Shown here in pieces: positions 27,201 through 42,000 of a stretch of 64,000 nucleotides of DNA. Location: positions 14,679,086 to 14,743,085 of the forward strand of contig NC_037638.1 of assembly GCF_003254395.2 (NCBI RefSeq), in the 5' to 3' direction. Made by a program: the position numbers and the translations under genes. The notes below the pieces were generated by a model, which did not search any database, had not been told where the DNA came from, and worked only from the letters and a program-made list of their open reading frames with translations. Position 1 is the stretch's first letter. The number at the start of each line of letters is the position of its first letter. Source of the stretch: Apis mellifera. Its lineage: Eukaryota; Arthropoda; Insecta; Hymenoptera; Apidae.

Positions 27201-30004
27201 ATCAAAATATCCCCATTCGTGTGCAAGCATTCCCACTCACGCGATTCGTATTTTTCCTCCCGTCCGCATTATCGTCTATGTACGTACGTATAAATCTATA
27301 TAAACTGCAACTGTAATATCTATAAGTATACGTACGTATACGTAACGTGTATGCGCGCGCAAACATGTATTTGTACATAAACTACTATTTATATCAGAGA
27401 GTACAACGGAGCCTGATATTCTATGTGTGGCGTATCCACGCGGCCGCAATCCATATGCACTTCCATAGAAGAACATCTGTCGTTCGAAATGGACTATTCT
27501 TCGTTTATTTGATTCGAAACGAGGTTTCCCAATATGAACGTTGAGTCGGGCTGCTACCTGCTCTCCAACCACAAACCAACTATTACCCGTGACCCTTGCG
27601 ATTTTATCGCGGTCTTACCAGCAATCGAAAATCCAACATCGATACGTGTGTACCGCAAGGACTTCGTTTCAAGATTAACCATTATTTCGATCGTCTGTAT
27701 TTTTCTTCGAGTCAATTAAATCGAATCGGATTGAAAACTAATATAACTCCGCTTAAAATTGATTCTGTATATATACAGTGCGTTTGAAAAAATAAGATTC
27801 ATTTTCTTTCTTTTTTTTTTTATGTTTTAGCCAATTGTTTGTATTTTATAGATCATATATTCTATTGGAATATATAGAGAGTCTCACGGATGATACAAAT
27901 AATGAAATTAATTAATTTCTTGATTGGATACGAATAAATTAAAATCAATAAATGATTACTCTACATGTAAAAGTAAACAAAAAATGTAGAATAAAATTTT
28001 ATCGCTTTAAATTCTTGTTTTTGTTACACGTACACAAGGAATTATATAATCGGCAAATTTAATTTTTATGAATTTTTATGAAAAAAATTTATTTATTTTT
28101 TGCTTATTTTCACGTGTAAAATTAGATCCTATCGATAGTCATTTGTAATGTCAGTTTAATCAAAAAATAATTATACTTAAAAATTTTTCAAACTTAATTC
28201 GAAAGTAAAGAAATTTTATATATTTTTAATTTATTTTTTTCATGTAAAATCATTCTATCTACGATTGCTTCATTATTTCCTCCATCGGATCGTGATCGAT
28301 AAATCTATAAATTTTTGATCTAAAGATGAATAAAATTAAAAAATTTAACCATTTATCATATTCATTTAATTTCGATATGATTTCTTATTTTCAAAACTAA
28401 AAATAATAATAAAAAAGTTCATTATGATAATATCCTATATACTATATATTATATAAACAATCATGATAAAATTATACAAGATAATTATCATAGCAAATCA
28501 TTAAAAATTTATTTTTATATCGATTGGCTACTATATTTTAAATAAAAAATATAAATGCTTTTTGCAAATATCATTTAGTTAAATCATAATTTTTAAATTT
28601 ATAAACATATGTTTTTAAACAATGTGTAACTATATATTATCGATATTGTCGTATTGAAAATTCCTCGTTAAAAATTCCATAAAATTTTGAATTATTATAT
28701 TATAATTATATATAGTGTCGAAAAATTGCATTCGAGCATAATATTTCACTGACGTAAAAAAAAACTACATATACATGCATCTTTTTTTCTCATGCTCGAC
28801 TCAACTTCGCAATTACTCGGTGACAAACGTAAGAGTACGTTTGAAAATAAGTATACGCGTGCATTTTGTGCATTTCTTTCGAACAAATGCAAAATGTTTT
28901 CGAAATGCTAGCGCGCATAAACATTCATTCTCCCGGAAAAAGTTGGAAACGCGTTCGTTGAAAAGATTTCTCGTTGCTCCTCGTTCCCGATAAATCCACG
29001 CTAAAGAAAATCATACACAAAATCATCAACGCTGGAAAATTAAAATCAACTTTCCTTTTCTCGAATTATTCGAACCCCCATCATATCCACGATGATTACG
29101 TGATATTTTATCTTACCACGATCCTTAGAATATTTCCAATATCCCGCATCCGCGAAGATACACAAATCATCGCGTGTAGACCGTGCTTTAGAAAACGTGC
29201 AAACGTTGAAATGGCGCGGTGTAGCGGCGCGGGGAAGTAAATGGAGTTTAGCGCGTCCCGTTTATGAATATTTTAAACGAACACCGCTGCACGCCGCTGT
29301 AACGCAATCGTACTACTATTTCAACCGGTGTGGCACAATGTATTTCGTAGGGCGATTACTGTACGATGGAAGAATATCCGAGGGTTATGTAATATCAAAG
29401 TAGGAGGTTAATATAGAAAACTCGACGAAAACGTGTAGAGTTAAACGAAATTCATCTTTGAAAACCTTGTCGCTGCAATCGCCATCGCCGACATCATCAT
29501 TCAGTATTCGAAAATGCATCCTAGTGTTTTCACACTAAAGATTTTCTTCTCGAAAGCGAATCATCTCCGTTGCGCTACTGCATAAAACATATACAGCCGG
29601 AAGCATGCACTCGTGGCGCGTGTATGCATCCCCTCGACAACAAACGAGGACGAACGGCTTTTCTTTTTTTTTTCCTTTTTTTTTTTTTTTTTTTCACCAA
29701 CGTTCGTTGAACTCTGTACCGTACGTAAGTAAATAACGATCAACGATTACAGATTTTCCGTGATAAAACGAATTACAATGGATGCGTAAAAAATTGCACG
29801 TACGCGACATTTGTATGAAATTTTAAACAATTTTCTCGATTTATGATTATATCTATTTGTTTTGCTTCGATTCGTTTTAAAAATCATTTAAAAATTATTG
29901 AAAGTTGACTATTTTTAAAACTTGCTTTTAATTTAATAATCACTGTAAATCAATTTTCTCATTGTTTGCATAATATATACAATTTTTTTAGATTTCTTTG
30001 AGAT

Positions 30005-30047
<43 letters not shown>

Positions 30048-33000
30048 CAATTGAAATGGTTTCAATATCCAAATGAAATTTTATCAGCTACATAGATAAT
30101 ATAATGTTGAATTATAAATTCTTTTTTCGCAGAATCTTCACATTCTTGTAATTGAAATAAGAAATGATATAATATTCATAATTCTTGAAAAATCAAATTC
30201 ATTGTTACTTTCAATATATCGATTGAAAATAAATTTTCATAAATTAATAAAAATTATTAAATATTGAATTATTCTATGTTCAAAAAATAGACTAAAATAC
30301 ATATCATTTCTTAAAGAAATTTATCGATAAAACAAATATTTTTTAATAATTCTTTATTTTTTTGTTTTAAAATTATATAAAATATTTGTTTATTTTTATA
30401 AACACATAAACAAATTACTTATGAATTATATTTATATTTATAATTATAATTATATTTTATTAAAAATAATGGAAAATAATAATTTTTAATATTAAATAAG
30501 GTGCAAAATTAATAAAATATAAAATTATTAAATTGTTTTTTATTAACAGTTTCTCTTTGGATTTTTCTACTCTAATAGTTTTACTCTAAAAAAAATAAAT
30601 AGAAAGAATTGTATATTTTATAAAATTGGATTGTATAAAGTATGATGACGTTATATTTATCCAATTTTTTGTGAATATAACAAAACTTATTTTTAATAAT
30701 TAATATTTATTATTATTAATAAAAATTTCATATAGACTTGTAAATGAATATTGACATTCATGAATACTCATAAATAAATGATATTGAAGTACGACGTATT
30801 GTAATACAATAACTGGGGCATATTATAAAACACATTGCAATAAATAAATATTGGCAAAAAAGTTTGGACATGAACGATTTGAAAAAGTTATGTTTCCTAA
30901 CTTTTTCGTTCTCCTCTTTCAAATATATGTGTTAATTTATCATACAAAAAATAATAACCTAGAACATTTTTTATTATGCGTGGCAAATTATTTAAAAGTT
31001 GAAAATCAAAATTACATATGAAAATCTTATTAGAAAACTTAATAATTATATTTGTTTGAGATATCAAACTTGTTGTTTTCATTGATATATCTATTACTAT
31101 TTATATGATTAAATAATAATAAAACGTTTTATTAACAAGAATAAGATTATCAATCATTAATAACATTATTTATATTGTAGTACTAAAATGTACACAATAG
31201 AAAGAAATAATTTTTACTATAATGCTAATAATTAGATTTCTCATATTATGGTTATATACATTGTTGGAAAGTTATTAATATTTATCAAAAAATTGATTAT
31301 GTAAGTAAATATTTTTCCTCAAGAATTTATATTAATTTGTGTTAAACTTTATATAATTATATTAGTAGAAATTAAGTGAATATTTTAAAATTTATTTATT
31401 AGACTATTTATTGTAATAGTATTTTTTATACATAAATAGTAAAAATAAAGTTTAAGATCATGAAGAATAATTGGAATTAAAATCAATGTTTGGAATTAAC
31501 TTATAAAATTTCTATAAACGTGTGTTTTTTTATAGTTTGGGTATAAATTTTATATCCAATTGTAAATTTTATTTTAAATCTAATCTTAATTTTAAATTTA
31601 ATCTTAAAATTATTTTTATAAAAATTTAAATTGCTATTTTGTCGTCAAATAACAACTTTTATATTTTATTTAAATTTATAAATATATTATAATTTATGTA
31701 TAATTAATTTCAAATGTTTATTATTAAAATACGAAAATAATTAATATTTTATAATAACATAATTTTCTTAACATTGTATTATTTTATTATTATTAAAATA
31801 AATTGCTAATAATATTTTAATTAATTGTATCTATAATCAACTGTGAATGAAACAAGTTAAATAACATAGAATGTTAAAAAAAAAAAATAGAAACACTTCA
31901 ATTAGTATTATATAAAATGATACTCGTTTGATTTTTAATGATGAATAATTATAAAACTTATTGCATAAAAGATAAAGAAAGCACAAACAGGTTAGTATCA
32001 TTATTTTTATCTCTGATACAATAAATTTTATAAAATTCAAATTGAAATATTTATTAAATTTTTGGATAGAGAATAAGAATAGTTGAACATTAATTATTAT
32101 TAAAAAATATATAATTCATTTAAAAAAAATAAAATTGATCTTCATATGATCTTTATTACATCCCCTCACGAAAGAATTAATAATACCTCACAAAAGAATT
32201 AATAAAAAATATATCTTTGTTGATACGATTCAATTTTTATCTAAAACATTCTTGTGCTTTATAATATTAAGAAAGTCAAGACATCAGATTAAATATCCAA
32301 TATAAATATTAGATTATCTTTAATTATTTTAATTTTAAATTATATTATTTAAATATTATTTAATTAATATTCGAGTATATTTTATTAGATAGACAATCCT
32401 TGCAACATTTTTTCCATATAATTTATTAAAAAATCAAAAAAATTAAGAATTAAAAAAAATAGCCTGTATTATTTTTTTTCCCTAATCCGTAAGATCCTTC
32501 TTTAGACGATTTTGATTAGGTTTGTTCCCATTCTATTGAGAAATATTCGCAAATGACGACTTATGATGGATAAAAATTCGCATTTTCTTATCATTCGTTA
32601 AGCAGTCGTGTAATCATGTTTCGTATAGCAGAGCTTTGAAGCATTGTGATTAATTTATCGCATAAACGTTGTTCATGGCTGACCGAGGATCTCGCCTTAC
32701 TCGTAAGAGGGTACGACGTGTTCGTGTTGGTTAATCGAGCTCGATATCACTTTGCGACCATGCAAACCATGCGTACACGTCGTTATATACGTATACGCGT
32801 GTGTACACGTACACGTGAACACATCTACAGAGAGAATACGTGGTTCGTGCAGATAATGTTACGGTCAATATTTCACCGCAAAACTCATTCGAGCATGCAT
32901 AATTTCATTTTTAATCCATAATCGTATATGAAGAAAGCGACTCACCACAGTTTACTCGATGTCGATATTAGACTCCGTGATTGTATCGAACTATATATCA

Positions 33001-36000
33001 TATTTCTCTATCCTTTCAAAAATGTACAATTATTATTGAAAATGGAAACATATTTATACAATATTTATAGTTTTCTTGTCAATAATTTGAATTTGTCTTC
33101 TTGTCTATCTCTACAGCGTATTCTAACCTTTTTCATATTTAATATTAATTTAATATTTAATTATTTTAAGGAGAAAAAAAGAGAGAGATTCGATATTCGA
33201 TTCAAAAGAGAGAGATATGATTAATAAAGCAAAGCAATGTAATTATATTAAAATAAGTAAATACTAAAAAAAATCTAAAAATAATTATCGTAATGAATTG
33301 AGGATTACTACAATGACCAATTATATATATAATATAATCTACGTATACGATATTCATACGTTAAATCATCAGCTGAAATCTATAGATTCAAAGAATTATC
33401 ATTGTAAGATAAAGATGAGTGTGATATTTGTCACAAGTAATGTCTAATTCGGATGAATTTACGTCTCCGGTGCGTCGCCTGAAAACCGATAATGTCTATG
33501 ATTAACGAATTCAGATACGATTTTACCTTCAACCACGAACGAATCTCCATTCAACCTCGAAAAGGCAATAATGTCATTATGAGCAATGGTGAGGAAATGG
33601 CCCGTAAATGCTCAGATATCTCGTACCGTGTTTCCCATTCTTTTCCTTCTTTTTCCTTAACCACACCAAGATCCTCGAGACTTGTTCTCGTTTCAATGGG
33701 TCACTATGCGTCCTATCACGAGATAATAATCGCCTTCTCTTCGCCGTTTCTTTACCAATTTTAACCGCAATCTTATAATCGTTCGATATTTTTTCGATAT
33801 TTCGAATATCAAAACGGACGTTGCTGTTCCTTTAAATGTTACATTGTAAGTAAAAATTGTAGTAATGTGTATCTTACCGTAAAATTTTTATCGTATCTAT
33901 GAATTATACAATATCGAAGATATCCTATCTGTTAAATTGCGTATTCTTAATTTTTATTTTATTTCGTTTGATTTTCGTTTTCATTTATGTAATAGTTATG
34001 TAAATATAAATGACAGAAATATAATATTCTATAAAAATAATCAAGTATACATGTTATTTTTATCACGTTCTTGATTCAAATACTCAAAAGATCGAATATT
34101 AATTTTAGCGCGATATTAATTGATGCTGTTTGTACTTGTGTTTAAACAATTTATAAATAATTCAGATGTTACAGTTTTTTGATCAATTCGAACATATGAA
34201 TTAATTGCTGTAACGTATACAAGCTACTCCAACAATTTATTTAATAAAAGGAAATTGATTATTTGCTGAATCAATTGTTTTATCATTTTGTAAAATTTTA
34301 TATGTATGTAGATGTACACAATTATCGATTCGCATATTTTTGACATTCAGTTTTATCAGTGATCAAAACAACATTCACATTTGATAAATTCAGTAACAAA
34401 ACTGTATAGATAGTATTATAATGGAATTCATATTTTATATATACACAGTGAAACAATATCTTTATCCATTTTTAATATTTCTATTGTTTTTAAATATATA
34501 AATTTTTATTGTTTATAGATTATATTTTTTATCAATTTATAGATATATTTTTATACAAAAGTTGTGCCTTGTGAAGAAGTTTATAGTGTGACAATAATAA
34601 TTTTTTTTAAATGAAGATTTCAAAGATTTCAAGATCGTTTCAATTTTTTTTAAATTGCATGCCATACTTTTTCATTGATAATGTAAAAAATTTTTAGAAT
34701 TCAACTTTTTCTATTTAACAAACTTTATTTTATGTTTATTTTATATTAAAAGGTGTTTGAAATCGTCGATGAATCGTTGCAATCGTTTGATTACAGAAGC
34801 ATGTTCTTTTATGGGCCTATTTCGTCACTAACTCGTTTATCAGATATAACACAATTCGATTTCTCTCTGTGAGAATTATTAAAAAATATTATATTACGAA
34901 GAGAAAGTAAAATATGCTACATCATGAAAATGATAAGAAATACATGGATTTCGAAAATTAGATTAAATTTTAATATTACATCAATGCAAAGGGATACTAT
35001 TTCGAATATAATATTGTAATAAGAATCGTTGAATTCCTCTATCATCATCAAAAAAGTATATAATTAAAAAAAATGAAATATCTGAAAATTTTTTATCTAA
35101 AAAAACTATATAACTATATTTTTATCTATAAAACTATATTATTGCTATATTATAAATTTATCTGCATCTTTTTTTTTTAAATTTTTGAATATGTTTAAAA
35201 ACAAGAAAAACATTTAAAAGAAGAATAGAAATATTGCCTTTCTCTATACATACATAAGAAATTGACAACTGAATTGTTCAAACTGAAAAGTGCATCAAAA
35301 TAAAAAAAATATTAATTATTAATAATATTGTTAGAACAAAAGTCTCTTATATCGAATAAAAGATTAGATTTATATAATAATATAGACAAAAATTTAAAAG
35401 GATATCAAGGAAGTAGACATATAAGTTGGATTTCCATAAAATCATATAAACTGTTTTTGATTATTATCAATTCGGTAAAATAATCGCGTTATATTTTTAT
35501 ACGACTACGGTTTCATGAGTTTCATTCATTTTCGTTTCATTCATTTGTACTCAGCCATTTGCACGGAGATTGCAATTTATAAAATAAAAAAATTTTAGCA
35601 AGAATGAAAAAAAATGGCATTCCAGAGTATGGAATATTAAAAATGATTCGGTTTAAAAATTTGTATTTATTACTCAATAAATTGATATATTACGATAAAA
35701 CACATTTACAGATCGATAAAATAAATCTTACTAGTTAATTGAGTTACACGAATCGATATAATAAACATCGATTCTATTTAGCTCTCCTATCTATATCCAG
35801 GTTGCATGAATACACCTGATATTGATCGATTTAAAAATCTAATGTTAATTCTAAACATATTATTTCTTTCTTTTTCACAAAATAATTAATTCGTCATTGT
35901 TAAATTATATTAAACAAAAGAAAAATCATTCTAACGGACAGTATAGTATAATTTAATAAGATATATTAAATACAAGAAAATAAATGATAACATCGAATAA

Positions 36001-39000
36001 AAAGAGACAAATAATTTATAAATAGTATAATTTCAATATGTTATATTTAAATTCTTGTCTTTTATATTATGAAACTTAACATTTATCCCTAATAAAGATT
36101 GCAAAACGAAAGAATGTTATCGTGAAAATTGAAGAATTGCAAAATCTAATTAGTACGTGTTTAATTTTGAATGTAACAATGTGTGAATATTTATGTTTAT
36201 GATTTTTAAATGAAAGTATGATAATATGAACATATGGAAACTAAATTAATTTATTCGTTCCTTCCTTTATTTCCCTTCATCATCACGATCTCTTGCGTTC
36301 GAGCAACGATATTCCATGAATACTGAGCACCTGGGCTTCCAAGTATACTAGTGCATATGCATCGGCTTAAATTCACGAATGTATGCATATTCGAGACCAG
36401 CATTCGCGTGGCTCCTTTCTTAAACGTTTTACAACCTAATTTTCAGATCTATGCGTTGCCCAGTTGGCCTCTCGTGAAAATAGATTCACAACTTTCCCAA
36501 ATACCCCCTTTCTTGAATTTAATGTTAATAAATTTTTCTATTACAGTCGAGCTTCGGCAACTCGTATCTCTATAACTCGGAAAGCTCTATAAGAACTTTT
36601 GTAATTTTGTTCATTTTTCATTGTATCGTGAAAATCTCTCTGTAAATTAAAATATAAACTTTTAATATTATTATTCGAATTAATTATTACGCGTTTAAAT
36701 ACATTATTTTATTCTTGAAGCTCGAAAAGTTCAGTTTAGTAATAAAATGTAATAAGTTAAACTGTTAGCATTTATAATCGTTCGTTCAATATTGTTTCTT
36801 TTTTCTTTCAATTGTTTGCCATCAAATAACCAACAACAAAACGATAACACTCACAATTTTTTTTTCTTGAATTCTTATATATATATTGTACTTATATAAT
36901 GCATTTAAAATGAAACCATCATCTTTTACCCTATACATGATAGAATTAAATAGAAAAAAGATTTTATTATATGAAAAAATATATATATAAAAAATAAAAA
37001 TATATATAAAAATAAAAATAAATGAAAAAAATTTTTAATTTTCATATTTATAAAATCAATATAATAAACGTTATATTTAATATTGAACTCAAAATAAATT
37101 AAAAATAGATAACTATATTTTAATAACATGTCTCTTTTATTTTTCAATTAATTATATTTGACATCAATCAATCAATTTTGATCACATATTAAGTATTTTA
37201 TTTCACATTGAATTGTAATTTACAGTTTTTCTATATTCATCTATGTTTCCATATTCACCTTATTTTCAGTTTAGATTTTTCGAATATTCTCCACAATATG
37301 TTCCATATAGAAATAGAACATGAAGATCATTTTAAAATATTGATTTTATTTCAAAGTCATACAAAAAATTATACAATTAATACAGACTAATATTTTCTTG
37401 TTGAGAAATTCAATTTTTTTTATTATTCTTTTCCTTGAAAAAGACATTAAATTATTTTTTAGAATGTCAATATATTCATTTATACATAGCTTTTATGTAC
37501 CATCTTCAAAATTTTTTCTTAAAAAATATTTTATTTCTGTAGAAAGGTTTTTACAAGCAATTACCATCAAGACAAATTAAATTTTCTTTCGTCGGAAAAA
37601 ATAATCTATTTATAAAAAATATATTAATACGTAAAAATATTCATAAATAAAAATTTAAAATTTATTATCTAATATTTATATTTTATATTGTATATATTAT
37701 ATTATATAATATTCATATGCTCAAATTGTTTTCTTCTTTATGACGAGACAAAAATTGTAAAACTAAATTTAAGAACTAAATTCTAAAACTTTTTTAATTT
37801 TAACGATATGAATAATGATTAATAATTTCGTACACTATCGAATGAAAAATATTCAATTAAAATTCCTTTTAATTTTATTGATGAAACTTAAAAGATTTAC
37901 TTACAGCATAATTAATAATTTTCAAAACGTTCAAAATAACTAGAAAGTTTTTTTTTATTGTGACTGTAATTATTAAAACTTTTTAAAAAATTCATCATAA
38001 TATTATATGATTTCTTAAGCGATTATAAAAACAAATTTTCAATGATGAACTAAAATGCTTGAACTTTTTTTCTGTTTGAACAGAATACTTTCAGCGTGAT
38101 ATTGTAAAATTAAAAAACAATTAATGTTTGCAATAAGATTAAAGAAAACCTAATAAAGTTAAAAAATATAGAAAATAAAAATAAATAAAAAAAAAGATAA
38201 AAAATAATATTTATGACATGATTCTATAATAGTGTAATTATTATTATATTACTTTATTATATTATAATTATAATAAAGTGAATGCTAAAAATCAATAATT
38301 AAAAATAATTATTGCAATTCACTAATCAGAACTCTAATAATAGCTCTCTAAAATATAGAACAATGACCAATTATGTCATAGAAAAAAATTTAATATTTTT
38401 TTCTTTAAGAAAATATTGTTTAATTACATAATTATAATAAATTTATTCATACGAGAATTGAATCCGCGCTTTCATTTAGTCGCAATTGATCCCAATTGAT
38501 TATAATTTGCATAATTTTTCAAGTATGAGTAATCTACCTGTAATAAGTCTACGCAATCCTACGCAATCCTATAAATCCTAATTTGACATAATTATAATAA
38601 AATTAATAATCAAATTAATTAAAACTTTATATGAAACTCTATATAATAAATAAAATATTATCATAGATATGTGCAACATAATACATATAATATTTAATAC
38701 ATATAACACACATATTCACACGTGTGTGTGTTATACATTTTGAATATAGATACATATGTATATTCGAAATGCAATAATACTAATCATTTTTTGGAAATAT
38801 CTTGCAAACTTGCAATTGAACAATCGGAGACTGTCGATTAATTTATAAAGAATATATATCAAGGTTAAGATCATCGTTTAAAATAAATAATCACCGATAA
38901 AATTATTAATATATATAAATTGCTAATAAATTCAATTTCGAAAAATATATAAAACAGCATATTACTAATAAATTTCATAACAATACAATATTTTACAATA

Positions 39001-42000
39001 TTTATATAAATTTGAAATAATTTAAAAACTGGATATTGTGTAAATATTGTGTAATAAATTTTTGTATTCACAAAATTGATATTATTGTTTTATTGTAGAA
39101 AATCGTAGAAAAAAAAAACGATATGTTTGATATATCTAGAAAAGAGAAAGAAAAATAATATTTCCATCATGAGGAAATTGAATCACAGCAATTCAATTAC
39201 CTGCCACTTTAAGATAATAACGGGAAGATGGTGCGAGTAATTAGTATCGAAGCGTTCATCAGACCTTGAATCTCGAATCTGAGAAGCATTCAATCAAAGG
39301 AAAAGAGATTTTGACTAGAACAGCTTTCATCACCTAATTATTGAAAAGATATCTTTTCAATAATTTTCCAATTATAATACTTCAAAATTGAAATCGATAA
39401 TTTTGCTTAGATAATCACATTATACCAAACTATATAAAAGAACAAAAAAAAAAAACATTGACAATAGATGTAAAATATTTTCATAAAAAAATAAATAAAA
39501 AAAATTTTTTTATTTATTATAGCTTTGGTTATATATCATATTTTATATAAAATTAAATAAAAATTTAATTAAAAAAAATAGTTATTTAATAGATAAAAAA
39601 CAACAAATATTTTTTCTTTTACTAGGCATTTTGATTATAATATTACATTTAAAGTTCAATTAAATAAAAAAAATAATTACTTACAATAATTACTTGCAAT
39701 ATCCTTATCAAATTTTCCCTATCAAATTTTATATCAACGTTATATTCACTGTCACTATCTACTTTATACACTAAATAGTTTACATATTAATATAATCCAC
39801 GTTTCTCTGGATAACTTTTACAGTTTCATTTTTTCTTCGTCTATAATTTTCACTGATGGTTCGTTGTAATGAAAGAAGATATACCAATAATAAACGAACT
39901 ATAAGAAAAGAATATAACTCAATTATGAAATATTCCATAATTGGATCATTATTGAATGCCTATATTTAAAATTTCATAAAATTAAAAATATAGTATTCTT
40001 GTTTTAAAAAAAAACATATCTTTATAAATATTTATGAATATTATAGGCAAGTACGTTAACAATAAAAAATTTAATAAATAAATATAATAAAATAACAAAT
40101 ATATACAAAAGATATATATTCAAATTTATGTATCCTAAAAAGATTTCTAAGAGCAGCAAATAAAAATGCGATTACCACACGTCTTCACGATTGATGAATC
40201 ATAATTTCAAAGTAGGTGAATGAGATAGGTCATAACTGTTTTATATTTAGTAGATTTTTAAATATAGCACTATTTATTTATTAGATTCTTAAATATAATA
40301 CTATTCTATATTAGATATATTATTTCATTTTTTATTATTTTCCTCTAATAAAATCTGGATTTATATATCGACTTTCATTTTGTTTATTTAATTGTATTTT
40401 AAAAACCTATTCAAAAGACATCAATCTTCTTAACTTAACATTTCAATATATAAAAAAAAAAATATGTAAAAAATATCCTACGTATTTAAACATTAAAATT
40501 TTTTTTACCTTTTAAAATTTTGAAATCAATTTACTTCTCGTTTTTGTTCGTCAAATGAATCCAACTTTTTCTTTTTCCATTGTATTATTTCTTTTTTCAT
40601 ATCAAACTTTTCCCTATTATTGTAATAATTTCTATTAATCCCGGTATATAAAAAAACAAAGTAATAACGAATGCAGTTGCAACAGAAGAATTTGTTCAAT
40701 TAAATTCATGTAAAGTTATCTTGTTTGTATTCCTTCGGTCCACAGTCAGGACTCGACTTGTTTAAAATCGAAAGTTTCAACGAAAAAACAATAGGTCAAA
40801 ACTTAGAGAGAAAATAAAAGATAAAGTCAAAATAAAATAAATGGCAGTATTTCATTAAGATGAGATAAAAATCATGTATTGTTTGTAAATACGGCTATTA
40901 ATTGATAAATAATAATAAAATATAAATAATAAATAATAGAGAATATAAATTAACGAAATATTTTGAAAGATAAGAAAGATATGATATCATGATAATGATG
41001 TATGAATAGAAAAATTCGAATCACGATTTGTAAATGGTCGTTTATTTGAAATAAATTCTTTTTATCGATTATTAGCTTTGAGTCCTCGAGAATATTCGAA
41101 TCGAAAATAGGAGACTAAAATTTTGCATAGACCTTACAAAAGAATCGGCTTTTTGAAATGTTAAGAAGAATCGATCGATTACTGACTTTGTAAGATATAT
41201 GGAAATCTTCGCTTCCAGTTATTATAATATATAAATTCAGCAAAATTCAAACATAATAATTTGATTTTCGATAAAATATGTATGTAATAAATGGCTTTAT
41301 ATTTTTATAAATTTCTAATTTATTTTTTCTAGTTAAAATCATTAAAAGTAACATTGATTGTTGCTCTCTGTTAAATAAAATAAAAATTTATATGCCCTCC
41401 AAAAATATAAATAACCATGATATTTTACAGATACTGAATATTAAGAATAAATATTGCATATAGATCCGCGATAATATATATAATACTATATATGATATAT
41501 AGCATAGATTCAATTCATCGCATTATGATTTTAACCAAACGCTTTGACTTTTTTGATGTCATTTTTATCTTTTTTAAAATGTACAAATATCCCAGGCTAG
41601 ATACTGCTTTTATGTACATATCTCTTGTATTATATTTATTTTATATTTTATTTGTATTAAATCTTGTTCTGTTAATAAAATATAAAATATAAATAACAAT
41701 CAAAATATTTTTTATCTATTTTAAATATTTATGTCATAATATTTTTATGGCATGATTTGCATTTCAAACCAAGGATATAACAAACAAATAAATTTTTATT
41801 ATTCTTCTTTATCAACACATATATTAAAAATTATATATCTGTCACTTTATTCTTTACATCCCAGACAGGATACTATTATTATCTCCCTATATCGATAATC
41901 ATGACCGTAAAAGATTGTCCTCGTTAACATAACTTTAACATGATTAACAAACGAATAAATTGTATGAATTCGTTATATCTTATTATTTTTATTTGAACAG

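Noticed and set aside
33438..33506. Small plus-strand frame MSNSDEFTSPVRRLKTDNVYD
   Set aside because: Codon quality is fair and it lies in a GC island, but 21 codons with no homology or splice context is not enough.
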